A stretch of DNA of 64,000 nucleotides from Lysobacter solisilvae (GCF_016613535.2 NZ_CP071518.1:1054001-1118000), one strand, 5' to 3'. Shown: positions 10,026-19,872, counted from the stretch's first letter. Notes: generated from the letters alone by a model not told the origin. Numbers and translations are program-made.

Positions 10026-12543
10026 TCAGGTGCCGCGCGGTTTCGCGCGATGCGTGGCGGTCGAGGTCCACGGATCGTCGGGCCAGGGATGGCGCGGATA
10101 GCGGCCTTTCATCTCCTTGCGCACTTCCGGATAGGTGCGTTCCCAGAAGCCGCGCAGGTCCCTGGGTGACCTGCAGCGGGCGTCCGGCCGGCGACAGCAG
10201 GTGCAGCGTCAGCGCGACCCGGCCGTCGACGATGCGCGGCGTGTCCGCCAGGCCGAACAGTTCCTGCAGCTTGACCGGCAGCACCGGCGCGAGCGGCAGT
10301 CCCGCCTCGCCGGCCGTGTCGTCGAAGCCATATTCGATGCGCCGCTCCATGCCCGAGGGCACCACCATCCGCGTCGGCGCCAGCGCGTCGACACGCTGGC
10401 GCAGCGACCAGTCGAGACCGGATTTGAGCGCCTCGCCGAGTTCGGCTTCGCTCAAGGCATCCAGCCGCGTCTTGCCGGCCAGCGCCGGCTTGAGCCACTG
10501 CTCGAGCGTGGCCAGCAGCGCCGCGTCCGACAGGTCGGGCAGGCCGTCGAGTTCGGGCAGCCAGGCGCGCAGGCTGCGCACGCGGGCGCGCCACTGCAGC
10601 AGGCCCTCGGTCCAGGGCAGGGCCGACAGGCCGAGCTGGCGCACCGCGTCGACCAGCGCGTCGGCGTAGCGCGCGGGGTCGGGCCGCGCGAGCGGCCGGC
10701 TGTCGATCACGATGCGGTCGAAGCGCCGCTCGCGCACCGCGGCGATGCCGCGCGTGTTGGCGTCCCAGACCACGCGGTCCTCGCGGGTGAAGCGCTCGGG
10801 GAATTCGCGTTCCAGGCGCGCCGGATCCAGCGGCACGGCGCGCAGCACGCGCGCGTCGCGGTTGTCGTCGCGCAGCTCGTCGATCACCAGCCAGGGTTCG
10901 CCGTAGACCGCGCTGTCGTCGAACAGGCGGGCGCTGCGGCCATTGGCAAGCTGGTAGCGCAGCGGATCAGACGGATGCTGGCGTGCGATGCGGTCGGGGT
11001 AGGCGTGCAGGAGCACGTCGCCCAGCGCATGCGCGGGTACGGCCGCCGGCGGCGCGACGTCCAGACGCAGCCGGCGACGCCACTGGCGCGCGGCCTGGTC
11101 CAGGGCCGCCAATGCGCCCCGCGACGACTCGGCGGGCACGCGCCCGGCGCGGAAGGCCGCCAGCGCCTGCCAGCGGTGCGCCAGCGCGTCGCTGCGCACG
11201 CCGCGCAGCGGGTCGCGCGCCTCCACCAGCGCCGCCAGGTCGCAGGCCAGCGCGGCGTCGACGGGATCCCGCGGCGCCAGCAGCATCGCGGCGATCCGCG
11301 GATGCGTGCCCAGCGTCAGCATCCGCTGCCCCAGTGGCGTCACCGCGTGGCCATCGAGCGCGCCAAGCCGCTGCAGCAGCTCGCGCGCGGCCGACAGCGC
11401 CCCCGGCGGCGGCGGGTCGAGGAAGCGCAGCTGGCTTTCTCCCCACGCCGCCAGCTCCAGCGCCAGGCCGGCCAGTTCCACCTTGGTGATCTCCGCGCGC
11501 CGCTGCGGCTCGAGCCGCTGCGACTGCGGCCACAGGCGGTACGCCCAGCCCTCGGCCACGCGTCCGGCGCGTCCGGCGCGCTGGTCGGCGGAGGCCTGGG
11601 CGATGTTCACCACGTCGAGCCGGGCAAACCCACTGTTGGGATCGAACCGCGGCTCGCGCGCCAGCCCCGCGTCGATGACCACGCGCACGCCGGGCAGCGT
11701 GACGCTGGACTCGGCCACGTTGGTGGCCAGCACCACGCGGCGATGGCCCTGCGGATCGGGCTGCAGGACGCGCGACTGCTGCTCGACCGGCAGCTCGCCG
11801 TGCAGCGTCAGCACATCGGCCGGCAACGCCGCCACGTTTTCCAGGACGGCCTGCGCCCGCGCGATCTCGCGCTGCCCCGGCAGGAACACCAGCACGTCGC
11901 CGGGATGCTGCGCGAGCGCCTGTTCCACCGCGCGCCGCACCTGGTGTTCGAGCTTTTCCTCGCGGCGGGCCGGCAGGTAGTCGAGGGTGACGGGGAAACT
12001 GCGGCCCGCGCTGCTCAGCCGCGGCCCGTCGAGGAAGGCGGCCAGGCGTTCGCCGTCGAGCGTGGCCGACATCGCGACCAGCCGCAGGTCCTCGCGCAGG
12101 TTGGACTGCACGTCCAGCGCCAGCGCCAGGCCCAGGTCGGCGGACAGGTGGCGCTCGTGGAACTCGTCGAACACGATCGCGCCGACCGACTCCAGCAGCG
12201 GATCGTCCTGGATCATCCGGGTCAGGATGCCCTCGGTCACCACGATGATCCGGCTGGCGGCGGAGACCTTGTTCTCGAACCGGATCCGGTAGCCGACGCT
12301 CTGGCCGGGCGTTTCGCCGCGCTGCGCGGCCATGAAGCCGGCTGCCGCGCGTGCGGCCACGCGCCGCGGTTCCAGCATCAGGATCGTGCGGCCCTGCAGC
12401 CAGGGCGCGTCGAGCAACGCCGGCGGCACCTGCGTGGTCTTGCCGGCGCCTGGCGGCGCTTCGAGCACCAGCCGCGGATGGGCGGCCAGCGATTCGCGGA
12501 TGCGCGGGAGCAGCTCGTCGATCGGAAAGGCGGGTCGGTTCAC
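10026..12543 (-). CDS. hrpB: ATP-dependent helicase HrpB (C-terminus frame-shifted as read)
   Basis: This is a DEAH-box RNA helicase: Walker [13 protein letters not shown] near residue 30, [16 protein letters not shown], a helicase C domain ending QRAGRAGR, and the HrpB-specific C-terminal domain. After RPLQVTQ the frame is lost by one extra base in the run at 10160-10162. Removing it restores [22 protein letters not shown]..., the standard HrpB ending, with a TGA at 10026-10028 and 838 residues in total. The expected sequence at the break is CCAGG, a CCWGG site. Without the correction the frame would run on into the small membrane protein, giving 986 residues. Confidence 0.93.
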
Positions 12544-12627
12544 GCGCGCAAGGATACGGGAGCCGGTGCGGCGGACTTGGCAGTCGTAGCTGCATCGGCA
12601 CCCGGGCGCGGAGGCCGGAATAGGTCG

Positions 12628-12917
12628 TGGGGATAAGTGCTCGGCCCTTGGGGATAAGTGCTCGGCGCGCCGAGCCCGGAAGGCCGCGGCCCGAGCAGAA
12701 ATTCCCGCAGGCCGAGCTCCGAGCTCGGCGGGCCGAGCAAAAAGGGCGGGGCGCCGAGCAATTCCGGTCGCGCCCCGAGCAGAAATGGCGGCGCCCCGAG
12801 CTCAGCGCTCGGCGGTCCGAGCTTTTCCTGCGGCGCCCCGAGCTGGGAGCTCGGCGCGCCGAGCAGATTGCTCGGGGTCCCGAGCACTTATCCCCAAGGG
12901 CCGAGCACTTATCCCCA
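12628..12917. repeat. 290-bp element: 38-bp terminal inverted repeats around a 21-bp phased hexamer array
   Basis: The ends (12628-12665 and 12880-12917) are perfect 38-bp reverse complements. CCGAGC occurs at 12670, 12691, 12712, 12733, 12754, 12775, 12796, 12817, 12838, 12859, 12880 and 12901, every step exactly 21 bp. Its complement GCTCGG occurs at 12639, 12660, 12723, 12807, 12849 and 12870, also on a 21-bp grid offset by 11. The 15-bp spacers vary; many begin with a short A/T run (AGAAA, AAAAA, AATTC, TTTTC). Because 21 is seven codons, both strands stay open (LGAPxxx heptads on the minus strand), but no credible start exists. It sits between hrpB and the efflux promoter. Confidence 0.92.
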
Positions 12918-12928
12918 ACGGCGCCACC

Positions 12929-12967
12929 GGGCCCTTCCCCGCTCCGCGGGGGAAAGCTGGGATGGGG
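12929..12967 (-). repeat. REP-like intergenic hairpin repeat, copy A (inverted)
   Basis: Read on the minus strand, this 39-bp stretch aligns almost base for base with copy B at 13033-13071: a C-rich lead, CCCCCGC, a short loop and a G-rich arm. Each copy folds into a GC hairpin. Similar C-rich/G-rich hairpins are common between genes in Xanthomonadaceae (recalled, not searched). Confidence 0.55.
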
Positions 12968-13032
12968 GAAAGATCGCGGCGGTGCCGAGAAAGGGAAGGC
13001 CGCTCGTTCTTTAGATGCGTCGGCGACCGTCG

Positions 13033-13071
13033 CCCCACCCCAACCCTCCCCCGCAGAGCGTGGGAGGGCGG
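13033..13071 (+). repeat. REP-like intergenic hairpin repeat, copy B
   Basis: Inverted partner of 12929-12967, with a hairpin of CCCTCCC against GGGAGGG around CGCAGAGCG. The two copies lie about 65 bp apart in opposite orientation, like a paired REP (BIME) arrangement. Confidence 0.55.
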
Positions 13072-13109
13072 CATGCCCAACGCCCGCCAAACCCGTGAAG
13101 GCGACGTGC

Positions 13110-13137
13110 GGACAATTAATGTACCGACCAGTACACT
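13110..13137 (+). promoter_or_regulatory. Efflux operon promoter overlapping a TetR-type operator
   Basis: A palindrome TGTAC-CGACCA-GTACA at 13120-13135 overlaps a plausible promoter: -35 GGACAA at 13110-13115, a 16-bp spacer, and -10 TACACT at 13132-13137. It lies 30 bp before the membrane fusion protein start. TetR/AcrR-family repressors commonly control RND pumps through such sites, but no tetR gene is adjacent here, so the repressor would act in trans. Confidence 0.6.
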
Positions 13138-13166
13138 GCCGGGCCCGTTCCCCTCCCCGAGCCGTC

Positions 13167-14282
13167 GTGGCCCCGCACGCATTCCGCCTCTGCCTTCGTC
13201 TCTCCCCGCTGCTGCTGTGCGCGGCCCTGGCGGCCTGCGGCAAGCAGGCGCCCGCGGAGGAAACGGGCAAGTCCGCCGCCACCCTGGCGGTCACCACCGT
13301 CCCGGCCCGCACCCGGGAGCTGGAGCGCTCGCTCACGGTCTCCGGCCCGGTGGCCGCGGTGGAGGAGATGCAGCTGGGCGTGGAAGTGTCCGGGCTGCGG
13401 GTGACCACCCTGGAGGTCGACGTGGGCGAAGCGGTGCGCCGGGGCCAGCGCCTGCTGACCCTCGACCACCGCATGCTCGACGCCGAGCTGGCCCAGGCCA
13501 CCGCCGCCCTGCGCGAGGCCGAGGCCGGCGCAACCCTGGCCCGGGCCAACCTCGCCCGCGGCGAAGGCCTCGCCAACGACAAGTACATCAGCGCGACCCA
13601 GCTGGACGAACTGCGCGCCGCCCGCACGACCTCCGACGCCCGCGTCGGCACCGCGCGCGCGGCCCGCGACAGCGCCGCGTTGCGCCGCAGCTTCGCCGAC
13701 CTTGACGCCCCGGCCGCCGGCATCATCAGCAAGCGGCTGGTGCAGCCGGGCCAGGTGGTGGGCGCCGGACAGGAGCTGCTGCGGCTGATCCGCGACGGCC
13801 GCCTGGAATGGCGCGCCGAGCTGCCGGCCGCGCAACTGGCCCAGGTGTCACCGGGCGACGTGATCGAACTGGCCGCGCCCGACGGCACGCGGGTCAGCGG
13901 CCGCGTCCGCGCGGTCAGTCCGGGCGTGGACGCCGCCACCCGCACCGGCACGGTCTACGCCGACCTGCCGCAGCCACAGGGGCTGCAGCCGGGCAGCTAC
14001 CTGGAAGGCCGGATCGGCACCGGCCACGCCCAGGCGCTGGTGGTACCCGCCGCGGCGGTGGTGCTGCGCGACGGTTTCAGCACCGTGTTCACCGTGGATG
14101 CGCAGCAGGTGGCGCGACAGGTACGCGTGCAGGCCGGGTCGAGCACCGACGGCGTGGTCGAAATCCTCGACGGGCTCAAGCCCGGCGCGCGCGTGGTGGT
14201 CGATGGCGCCGGCTTCCTGGCCGACGGCGACATCGTCCGGGTCGTGGACGCGCCGAACGGCAAATCGGTGGCCACGCCGTGA
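13167..14282 (+). CDS. RND efflux membrane fusion protein (periplasmic adaptor lipoprotein)
   Basis: From GTG 13167 the protein has 371 residues and a lipoprotein signal ending ALAAC (lipid Cys 24). The domains follow HlyD/AcrA order: a barrel-sandwich part (VSGPVAAVEEMQLGVEVSG), a helical hairpin rich in Ala and Leu (about 90-150), the returning lipoyl half (AGIISKRLVQPGQVVGAGQELL) and a beta-barrel plus membrane-proximal domain. The frame is open upstream through the repeat element, but GTG 13167 follows the promoter at 13110-13137 and gives a proper signal peptide. The stop overlaps the pump start (GTGA). Confidence 0.9.
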   Translation: MAPHAFRLCLRLSPLLLCAALAACGKQAPAEETGKSAATLAVTTVPARTRELERSLTVSGPVAAVEEMQLGVEVSGLRVTTLEVDVGEAVRRGQRLLTLDHRMLDAELAQATAALREAEAGATLARANLARGEGLANDKYISATQLDELRAARTTSDARVGTARAARDSAALRRSFADLDAPAAGIISKRLVQPGQVVGAGQELLRLIRDGRLEWRAELPAAQLAQVSPGDVIELAAPDGTRVSGRVRAVSPGVDAATRTGTVYADLPQPQGLQPGSYLEGRIGTGHAQALVVPAAAVVLRDGFSTVFTVDAQQVARQVRVQAGSSTDGVVEILDGLKPGARVVVDGAGFLADGDIVRVVDAPNGKSVATP

Positions 14283-17200
14283 GCGGTGGCGGCACGCTCT
14301 CCACCTGGGGGATCCGCAACCCGGTCCCCGCGGTGATGCTGTTCTTCGCGTTGTGCGTGGCCGGGCTGTGGGGCTTCCACCAGCTGCCGGTGGCGCGCTT
14401 CCCCGACGTCTCCTTCCCGATGACCATCGTCACCATCACCCAGCCGGGCGCATCGCCCAGCCAGCTGGAGACGGAGGTGACGCGTCGCGTCGAAGATTCG
14501 GTCGCCACGCTCGACAATGTCAAACGCGTGACCTCCACCGTGGTCGAGGGCGTGTCCACCACCGCGATCGAGTTCGAGCTGGAGACCGACCTGCTGGCCT
14601 CGCTCAACGACACCAAGGATGCGGTCACCCGCATCCGCATGGACCTGCCGCAGGACATCCAGGAACCGATCATCACCAAGGTGGAGATCGGCGGTTCGCT
14701 GCTGACCTACGCGGTGAGCGCGCCCGGCATGCCCGCCGACGCGCTGTCGTGGTTCGTCGATCGCGACGTGACGCGCGCGCTGTACGGCGTGGACGGCGTG
14801 GCGGCGGTCAACCGCATCGGCGGCGTCGAGCGGCAGGTGCGCGTCGACCTGGATCCGCAGGCGCTGCAGGCGCACGGCGTGACCGCGGGCCTGGTCAGCC
14901 AGCAGCTGGCGCAGACCCAGGTGGAGCGGCCCGGCGGGCGCACCGAACTGGCCGGCGGCCAGCAGACCGTGCGCACCATCGGCACCGTGGTCGACGCGCA
15001 GGCCCTGCGCGATCTGAGCATCGCCCTGCCCAACGGCCAGCAGCTGCGCCTGTCGGCGCTGGCGCGCGTCAGCGACGGCGTGGCCGATCCCACCCAGGCG
15101 GCGCTGCTCGACGGCCAGCCGGTGGTCGGCTTCTCGCTCTCGCGCAGCCGCGGGGCCGACGAGCTCAAGGTCCGCGACGCGGTGAAGGCCGCGCTCAAGG
15201 ACCTGCAGAAGGTGCATCCCGGGGTGGAGTTCCGCCTGATCACCGACATGAGCGAGGAGACCGAACGCTCCTACTCCTCGTCGATGACCATGCTGTGGGA
15301 AGGCGCGCTGCTGGCGCTGGCGGTGGTCTTCTGGTTCCTGCGCGACTGGCGCGCCACCTGGGTCAGCGCGGTCGCGCTGCCGCTGTCGATCATCCCGACC
15401 TTCGCGGTGATCCACTGGCTGGGCTTCTCGCTCAACATGATCACGCTGCTGGCGCTGAGCGTGGTGGTGGGCATCCTGGTGGACGATGCGATCGTCGAGA
15501 TCGAGAACATCGTGCGCCACCTGGGCATGGGCAAGAAGCCGCTCGACGCCGCGCGCGAAGCCGCCGACGAGATCGGCACCGCCGTGATCGCGACCTCGGC
15601 CACCCTTGGCGGCGGTGTTCGTGCCGGTGGCGTTCATGCCGGGCATCGCCGGCAAGTTCTTCCGCGAATTCGGCTGGACCGCGGCGACCGCGGTGATGTT
15701 CTCGCTGCTGGTCGCGCGGCTGCTCACGCCGATGATGGCCGCCTACCTGCTCAAGCCGCACGAGGACCACCCGGAGGAGACCGCGCTGATGAAGCGCTAC
15801 CTGCGCTGGGTCGACGCCGCGCTGCGCCACCGCTGGCGCACGCTCGGCGCGGCCACGGCGTTGTTCATCGCCTCGCTGGCGCTGATCCCCTTCATCCCCA
15901 CCACCTTCATCCCGGTGTCCGACCAGGGCCGCAGCATGCTCTCGCTGGAGCTGCCGCCGGGCACGCCGGTGGAGCAGACCACGCGCGTGGCCGAACGCGC
16001 CCGCGCGATGCTGGCCGGCATTCCCGAACTGCACCAGGTGTTCACCCAGGTCGGCAGCGTCCCGGACCTGGGCGACCCGGCCAAGACCGGCGGCGCCGAC
16101 GCGCGCAAGGCCGTGCTGACCCTGGACTGGGGCAAGGCCGACGACCGCGACCGCTCGCAGAAGGCGCTGGAGCAGGACGTGCGCGCGCGCCTGGCCAACC
16201 TGCCGGGCGCGCGGATCAGCTTCGTGAGCAGCGAGCCGGGCGAGCAGCTGATGCTGGTGCTGGCGGGCGACGACCCGGTCAAGCTCGACGCGGCCGCGGC
16301 CGCGGTGGAACGCGACCTGCGCCGCATCCAGGGGCTGGGCAGCGTGTCCTCGTCGGCCTCGCTGCTGCGGCCGGAACTGCAGATCGTGCCCGACGCCGCG
16401 CGCGCGGCCGAACTGGGCGTGTCCACGGCCGCGATCGCGGAAGCCGCGCGCGTGGCCACCGCCGGCGACTACACCCAGCGCCTGGCCAAGCTCAACCTGC
16501 CCGACCGCCAGATCCCGATCCGCGTGGGCTTCGACCGCGAAGCCCTGCGCGACCCGGCCACGCTGTCGCGACTGCAGGTGCAGGGCAAGCACGGCCCGGT
16601 GCCGCTGGAAGCGGTCGCCGACCTGCAGCCGGGCAGCGGTCCTTCCGTGATCAGCCGCTACAAGCGCCAACGCAACATCACCCTCACCGCCGAACTCAGC
16701 GGGCGCCCGCTGGGCGAGGTGATGGCAGAAGTGGAGCAGCTGCCTTCGGTGCGCCAGGTGCCCGCGGGCGTGGCCTTCATCAACACCGGCGACGCGGAGA
16801 TCTTCGTCGAGCTGTTCACCGGCTTCCTGATGGCGATGGCCGCGGGCATCGCCTGCGTCTACATGGTGCTGCTGTTGCTGTTCAAGCACCCGATGCAGCC
16901 GCTCACCATCCTCACCGCCATCCCGCTGTGCGCCGGCGGCGCCTTCGGCGCGCTGCTGATCTCGCAGAACATGCTGTCGCTGCCGGCGCTGATCGGCCTG
17001 CTGATGCTGATCGGCATCGCCACCAAGAACTCCATCCTGCTGGTGGACTACGCGGTGATGGCCGAGGACGAGCACGGCATGAACCAGCACGATGCGCTGG
17101 TGGACGCGTGCCGCAAGCGCGCGCGGCCGGTGATCATGACCACCATCGCGATGGGCGCGGGCATGCTGCCGCTGGCGCTGGGCTTCTCCGGCGATTCCTC

Positions 17201-17354
17201 GTTCCGCGCGCCGATGGCGTGGGCAGTGATCGGCGGGTTGATCACCTCCACGGCCCTGAGCCTGCTGGTGATCCCGGCCGCCTACACCGTGCTCCACGAC
17301 ATCGGCGACTGGCTGGCGAGCCGATTCGCGCGGCGCGCCCAGGCGCCGGCCTGA
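14279..17354 (+). pseudogene. RND efflux transporter, split by a +1 frameshift as read
   Basis: With one base removed, the gene encodes a 1,024-residue inner-membrane proton-driven pump of the AcrB/MexB superfamily. GTG 14279 overlaps the adaptor stop. The first part ends ...NMITLLALSVVVGILVDDAIVEIENIVRHLG...VIATSATL, containing the paired Asp of TM4. The second part resumes at AAVFVPVAFMPGIAGKFFREFGWT. The break is an extra T at 15606-15607: CCCTTGGCGG where CCCTGGCGG is expected, a CCWGG site. Everything else is collinear with the family, so a sequencing error is more likely than a dead gene. Substrate specificity cannot be read. Confidence 0.88.
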
Positions 17355-17440
17355 CGGCGGGCGGCGGCCACGGCTGGCCGCATGCCCCAGGCCGCCGCAG
17401 GCCGTATCCTGTTGCGCTTCCCGCCACTGCCTGACCGACC

Positions 17441-18235
17441 GTGCTGCCCCTGATCGACATCGGCGCCAATCTCACCCACGACTCGTTCGACCACGATCGT
17501 GACGCCGTCCTGCAGCGCGCCCGCGAAGCCGGCGTGGTGCAGATGGTCATCACCGGCGCCAGCCGCGAGCATTCACCGATGGCGCTGGCACTGGCGCAGC
17601 GGCACCCGGGCGAACTGTTCGCGACCGCGGGCGTGCACCCGCACCACGCGAGCGACTACACCACCGAGTGCGACGGCGAGCTGCGCGCGTTGCATGCGCA
17701 TCCGGAAGTGGTGGCGGTGGGCGAATGCGGGCTGGATTATTTCCGCGACTTCTCGCCGCGTCCCGCCCAGCGCCGCGCCTTCGAGCAGCAGCTGCAGATC
17801 GGCGTGGACACCGGCAAGCCGCTGTTCCTGCACCAGCGCGACGCGCATGCCGACTTCGTGGCGATGATGCGCAACTTCGAGGGCCGGCTGGGCCCGGCGG
17901 TCGTGCACTGCTTCACCGGCACGCGCGAGGAACTGTTCGAGTGCCTCGACCAGGACTGGTACATCGGCATCACCGGCTGGCTGTGCGACGAGCGCCGCGG
18001 CCAGCACCTGCGCGAACTGGTGCGCCACATCCCGGCCAATCGCCTGATGATCGAAACCGACGCGCCCTACCTGCTGCCGCGCACGGTGAAGCCGGCGCCC
18101 TCGCACCGCCGCAACGAGCCGATGTACCTGGCCCATATCGTCGAGGAACTCGCACGCGACCGCGGCGAGGACGTGGCGATTACCGCCGCGCAGACCACGG
18201 CCACGGCGCGCGCGTTCTTCCGACTGCCACACTGA
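17441..18235 (+). CDS. tatD: TatD family 3'-5' deoxyribonuclease/exonuclease
   Basis: From GTG 17441 the 264-residue protein follows Escherichia coli TatD closely along its length: DIGANLTH at the N-terminus, TAGVHPHH, VAVGECGLDYFRDFS, HQRDAH, HCFTGTREEL, GITGWLCDERRG and IETDAPYLLPRT. These hold the His, Glu and Asp residues that bind the two metals. TatD degrades single-stranded DNA/RNA 3'-5' and has been linked to repair of oxidative damage and RNA quality control. No tatABC genes are present here. Confidence 0.92.
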   Translation: MLPLIDIGANLTHDSFDHDRDAVLQRAREAGVVQMVITGASREHSPMALALAQRHPGELFATAGVHPHHASDYTTECDGELRALHAHPEVVAVGECGLDYFRDFSPRPAQRRAFEQQLQIGVDTGKPLFLHQRDAHADFVAMMRNFEGRLGPAVVHCFTGTREELFECLDQDWYIGITGWLCDERRGQHLRELVRHIPANRLMIETDAPYLLPRTVKPAPSHRRNEPMYLAHIVEELARDRGEDVAITAAQTTATARAFFRLPH

Positions 18236-18269
18236 GCGTCGGGCGGCCGCGTGCCGGCGCGCGCGTGCC

Positions 18270-18623
18270 TCAGCGCAGGGGATAGATCATCGCGATCTCG
18301 TCCACGGGGCGATGGGGAGCGTTGAACACCACCAGCACGTGGGTCGACCCCTGGTCGCAGAGTTGACGACCTTCCTTGACGACCTGCATGCGTACCGGCG
18401 CCGCGGTTTCGGCCGTCTCACCGGTGTAGCGCGCGACCTGGCGCAACGTGGGCCACATCGCATTGGCGCAGCTCACCCGCACGGTGGTGGCGGGTACGGG
18501 CGCGGTCACCTGTTCGAGCGTGGGCGTGTCCTGGCCGTTGGCGGCACCGGCGGCCTGGGCAGGCGCAAGCGCGGCCATGCACAGGGGCAGGGCCAGGGCG
18601 AAAGCGAGAGTCTTGGCACTCAT
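18270..18623 (-). CDS. Small secreted protein with two cysteines, unknown function
   Basis: The 117-residue product has a clear Sec signal peptide (MSAKTLAFALALPLCMAALAPAQA). The mature part of about 93 residues has two Cys (VSCAN, QLCDQ) that could form one disulfide. AGGAA lies about 8 nt before the ATG. No family was recognised. A 19-bp palindrome 106 bp upstream (18729-18747) may control it. It converges on tatD. Confidence 0.7.
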   Translation of the reverse strand: MSAKTLAFALALPLCMAALAPAQAAGAANGQDTPTLEQVTAPVPATTVRVSCANAMWPTLRQVARYTGETAETAAPVRMQVVKEGRQLCDQGSTHVLVVFNAPHRPVDEIAMIYPLR

Positions 18624-18728
18624 CGGAATGTTCCTGTCGGTGGGGGAATCCGGACGAGGCGCGCGCGGGACGCGCGCCGTTCTCCGGTGCTGACAGGATC
18701 TGCCCGCCGCCGCCACCGCGCGCGTGTA

Positions 18729-18747
18729 GTTGGACACCGTGTCCAAC
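18729..18747. promoter_or_regulatory. Perfect 9-1-9 palindrome, candidate operator
   Basis: GTTGGACAC-C-GTGTCCAAC has complete symmetry about one central base. Its size and form fit TetR-type operators. It lies in the 328-bp region between two leftward genes and upstream of the small secreted protein, its most likely target. The binding protein is unknown. Confidence 0.5.
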
Positions 18748-18881
18748 GACCTGTGCCGTTGCATGAACGCGCCCGCTGCGCCGCCGTGCGCCGCCAGTGT
18801 TCAACCAGCGACACGCCAACGCGTCCCAGGGACGCGCCGATGCAACACTGGTGGCGTTTCGCGTGGATCCACGCCATGACG

Positions 18882-18915
18882 AAAACGACGACGGCCCGCA
18901 TGCGCGGGCCGTCGT
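18882..18915 (-). terminator. Rho-independent terminator of the DUF2167 gene
   Basis: A perfect 12-bp stem (18888-18899 with 18904-18915) closes an ATGC loop. On the minus strand it is followed shortly by TTTT. It begins 37 bp past the stop codon of the gene at 18952-19872. Confidence 0.82.
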
Positions 18916-18951
18916 GGTGTCACGCGAGCCGGTCGGCCCGCTGCGCCCGGT

Positions 18952-19872
18952 TCAGGCCTGCGCGTCGTCGCCGCGCTTGCCGCGGAACACGCCGACGATG
19001 CGCTTGAAGAACGCACCCACCACCAGCAGCAGCGGAATCAGCAGCTTCTTCAGGCCCAGCAGCAGCACGCCCAGCTTGGCCAGCAGGCCGGACTTGGCGG
19101 CCAGGCCGCCGCCGACCAGCGCCGCCAGTCCGTACGCGGCCACCTTGTCGGTGGAATCGTTGAAGTCCGCGTAACGCGCGCCGCTGTCGAACTCCACCAT
19201 CGGCAGCAGCTTCTGCATGCCGGTCTTGACCTCGCCCAGCTCGTTCATGCGCGAGACCGCGTTGAGGCTCAGGTAGCCCTCACGGCCGAGCACGCGGATG
19301 TCGTAGTTGAGCGTGTTCTGCTCGGCGCCTTCCGACTTCAGCTCCTTCGCCCAGTAGAGCTTCTTGCTGACGGTGTCGTAGTGCGGCGCTTCTGCCCAGC
19401 CCACCAGGTTCAAGGTGCCGTAGCCGGCCTCCTTGCGTGCCTGGTTGATCTCCTCGTCCTCGGCCTTCATGTCGGCGAGCATTTCGTCGTAGTCGATCTT
19501 GGCCGCGTCCTCGTCGGAGACATGGCCTTCGTCGGAGTAGGTCACCACCACGGCCCAGCCGGCGTCGTCGAGCACGCCGCGGCCCTTGGGCACGATCAGG
19601 CCCAGCACCGAGTCATCCGGCGGATTGCCCCACAGGTTCTCGAGCACCTTGCGCGCATCGGCTGCGGCCAGGTAACGGAAATTCTCGTCCAGCCGGAGCC
19701 GGGCCTTGGCGGTGTCGACCGCCACTTCGCCGTCCTTCCAGCTGAAATCCGCCACCATGGCGCGCGCGGCCTGTTCGGCCTTCGACTGCTCGTCCGGTGA
19801 AGGCCCGGTGTCCTGGGCATGAGCGCCCGCCGCCACGGCCAGCAGGCCGAGGAGGATCCACTTCAGATGCAT
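18952..19872 (-). CDS. DUF2167 family membrane protein
   Basis: The 306-residue protein has a signal peptide (MHLKWILLGLLAVAAGAHA) and a large extracytoplasmic domain (SKAEQAARAMVADFSWKDGEV, YSDEGHVSDEDAAKIDYDEML, LVGWAEAPHYD, LNYDIRVLGREGYLSLNAV). A C-terminal hydrophobic region (about 265-292, GLLAKLGVLLLGLKKLLIPLLLVVGAFF) ends in a basic tail. This matches DUF2167, widespread in proteobacteria and of unknown role. AGGGGAAA precedes the start. It has its own terminator. Confidence 0.82.
   Translation of the reverse strand: MHLKWILLGLLAVAAGAHAQDTGPSPDEQSKAEQAARAMVADFSWKDGEVAVDTAKARLRLDENFRYLAAADARKVLENLWGNPPDDSVLGLIVPKGRGVLDDAGWAVVVTYSDEGHVSDEDAAKIDYDEMLADMKAEDEEINQARKEAGYGTLNLVGWAEAPHYDTVSKKLYWAKELKSEGAEQNTLNYDIRVLGREGYLSLNAVSRMNELGEVKTGMQKLLPMVEFDSGARYADFNDSTDKVAAYGLAALVGGGLAAKSGLLAKLGVLLLGLKKLLIPLLLVVGAFFKRIVGVFRGKRGDDAQA

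Noticed and set aside
10135..12636. 833-codon plus-strand frame opposite hrpB
   Set aside because: Same reason: composition typical of antisense frames, no ribosome site or motif.
12540..12887. Minus-strand ORF with LGAPxxx heptapeptide repeats
   Set aside because: The heptads follow from the 21-bp period; the start is a weak GTG inside the repeat and the opposite strand is equally open. I treat it as non-coding.
12628..12917. CRISPR array
   Set aside because: The constant part is only 6 bp with 15-bp spacers, and no cas gene is present; repeats of 21-40 bp would be needed.
12627..13166. Upstream extension of the efflux adaptor through the repeat element
   Set aside because: The promoter and operator lie at 13110-13137, and a normal lipoprotein signal begins at GTG 13167.
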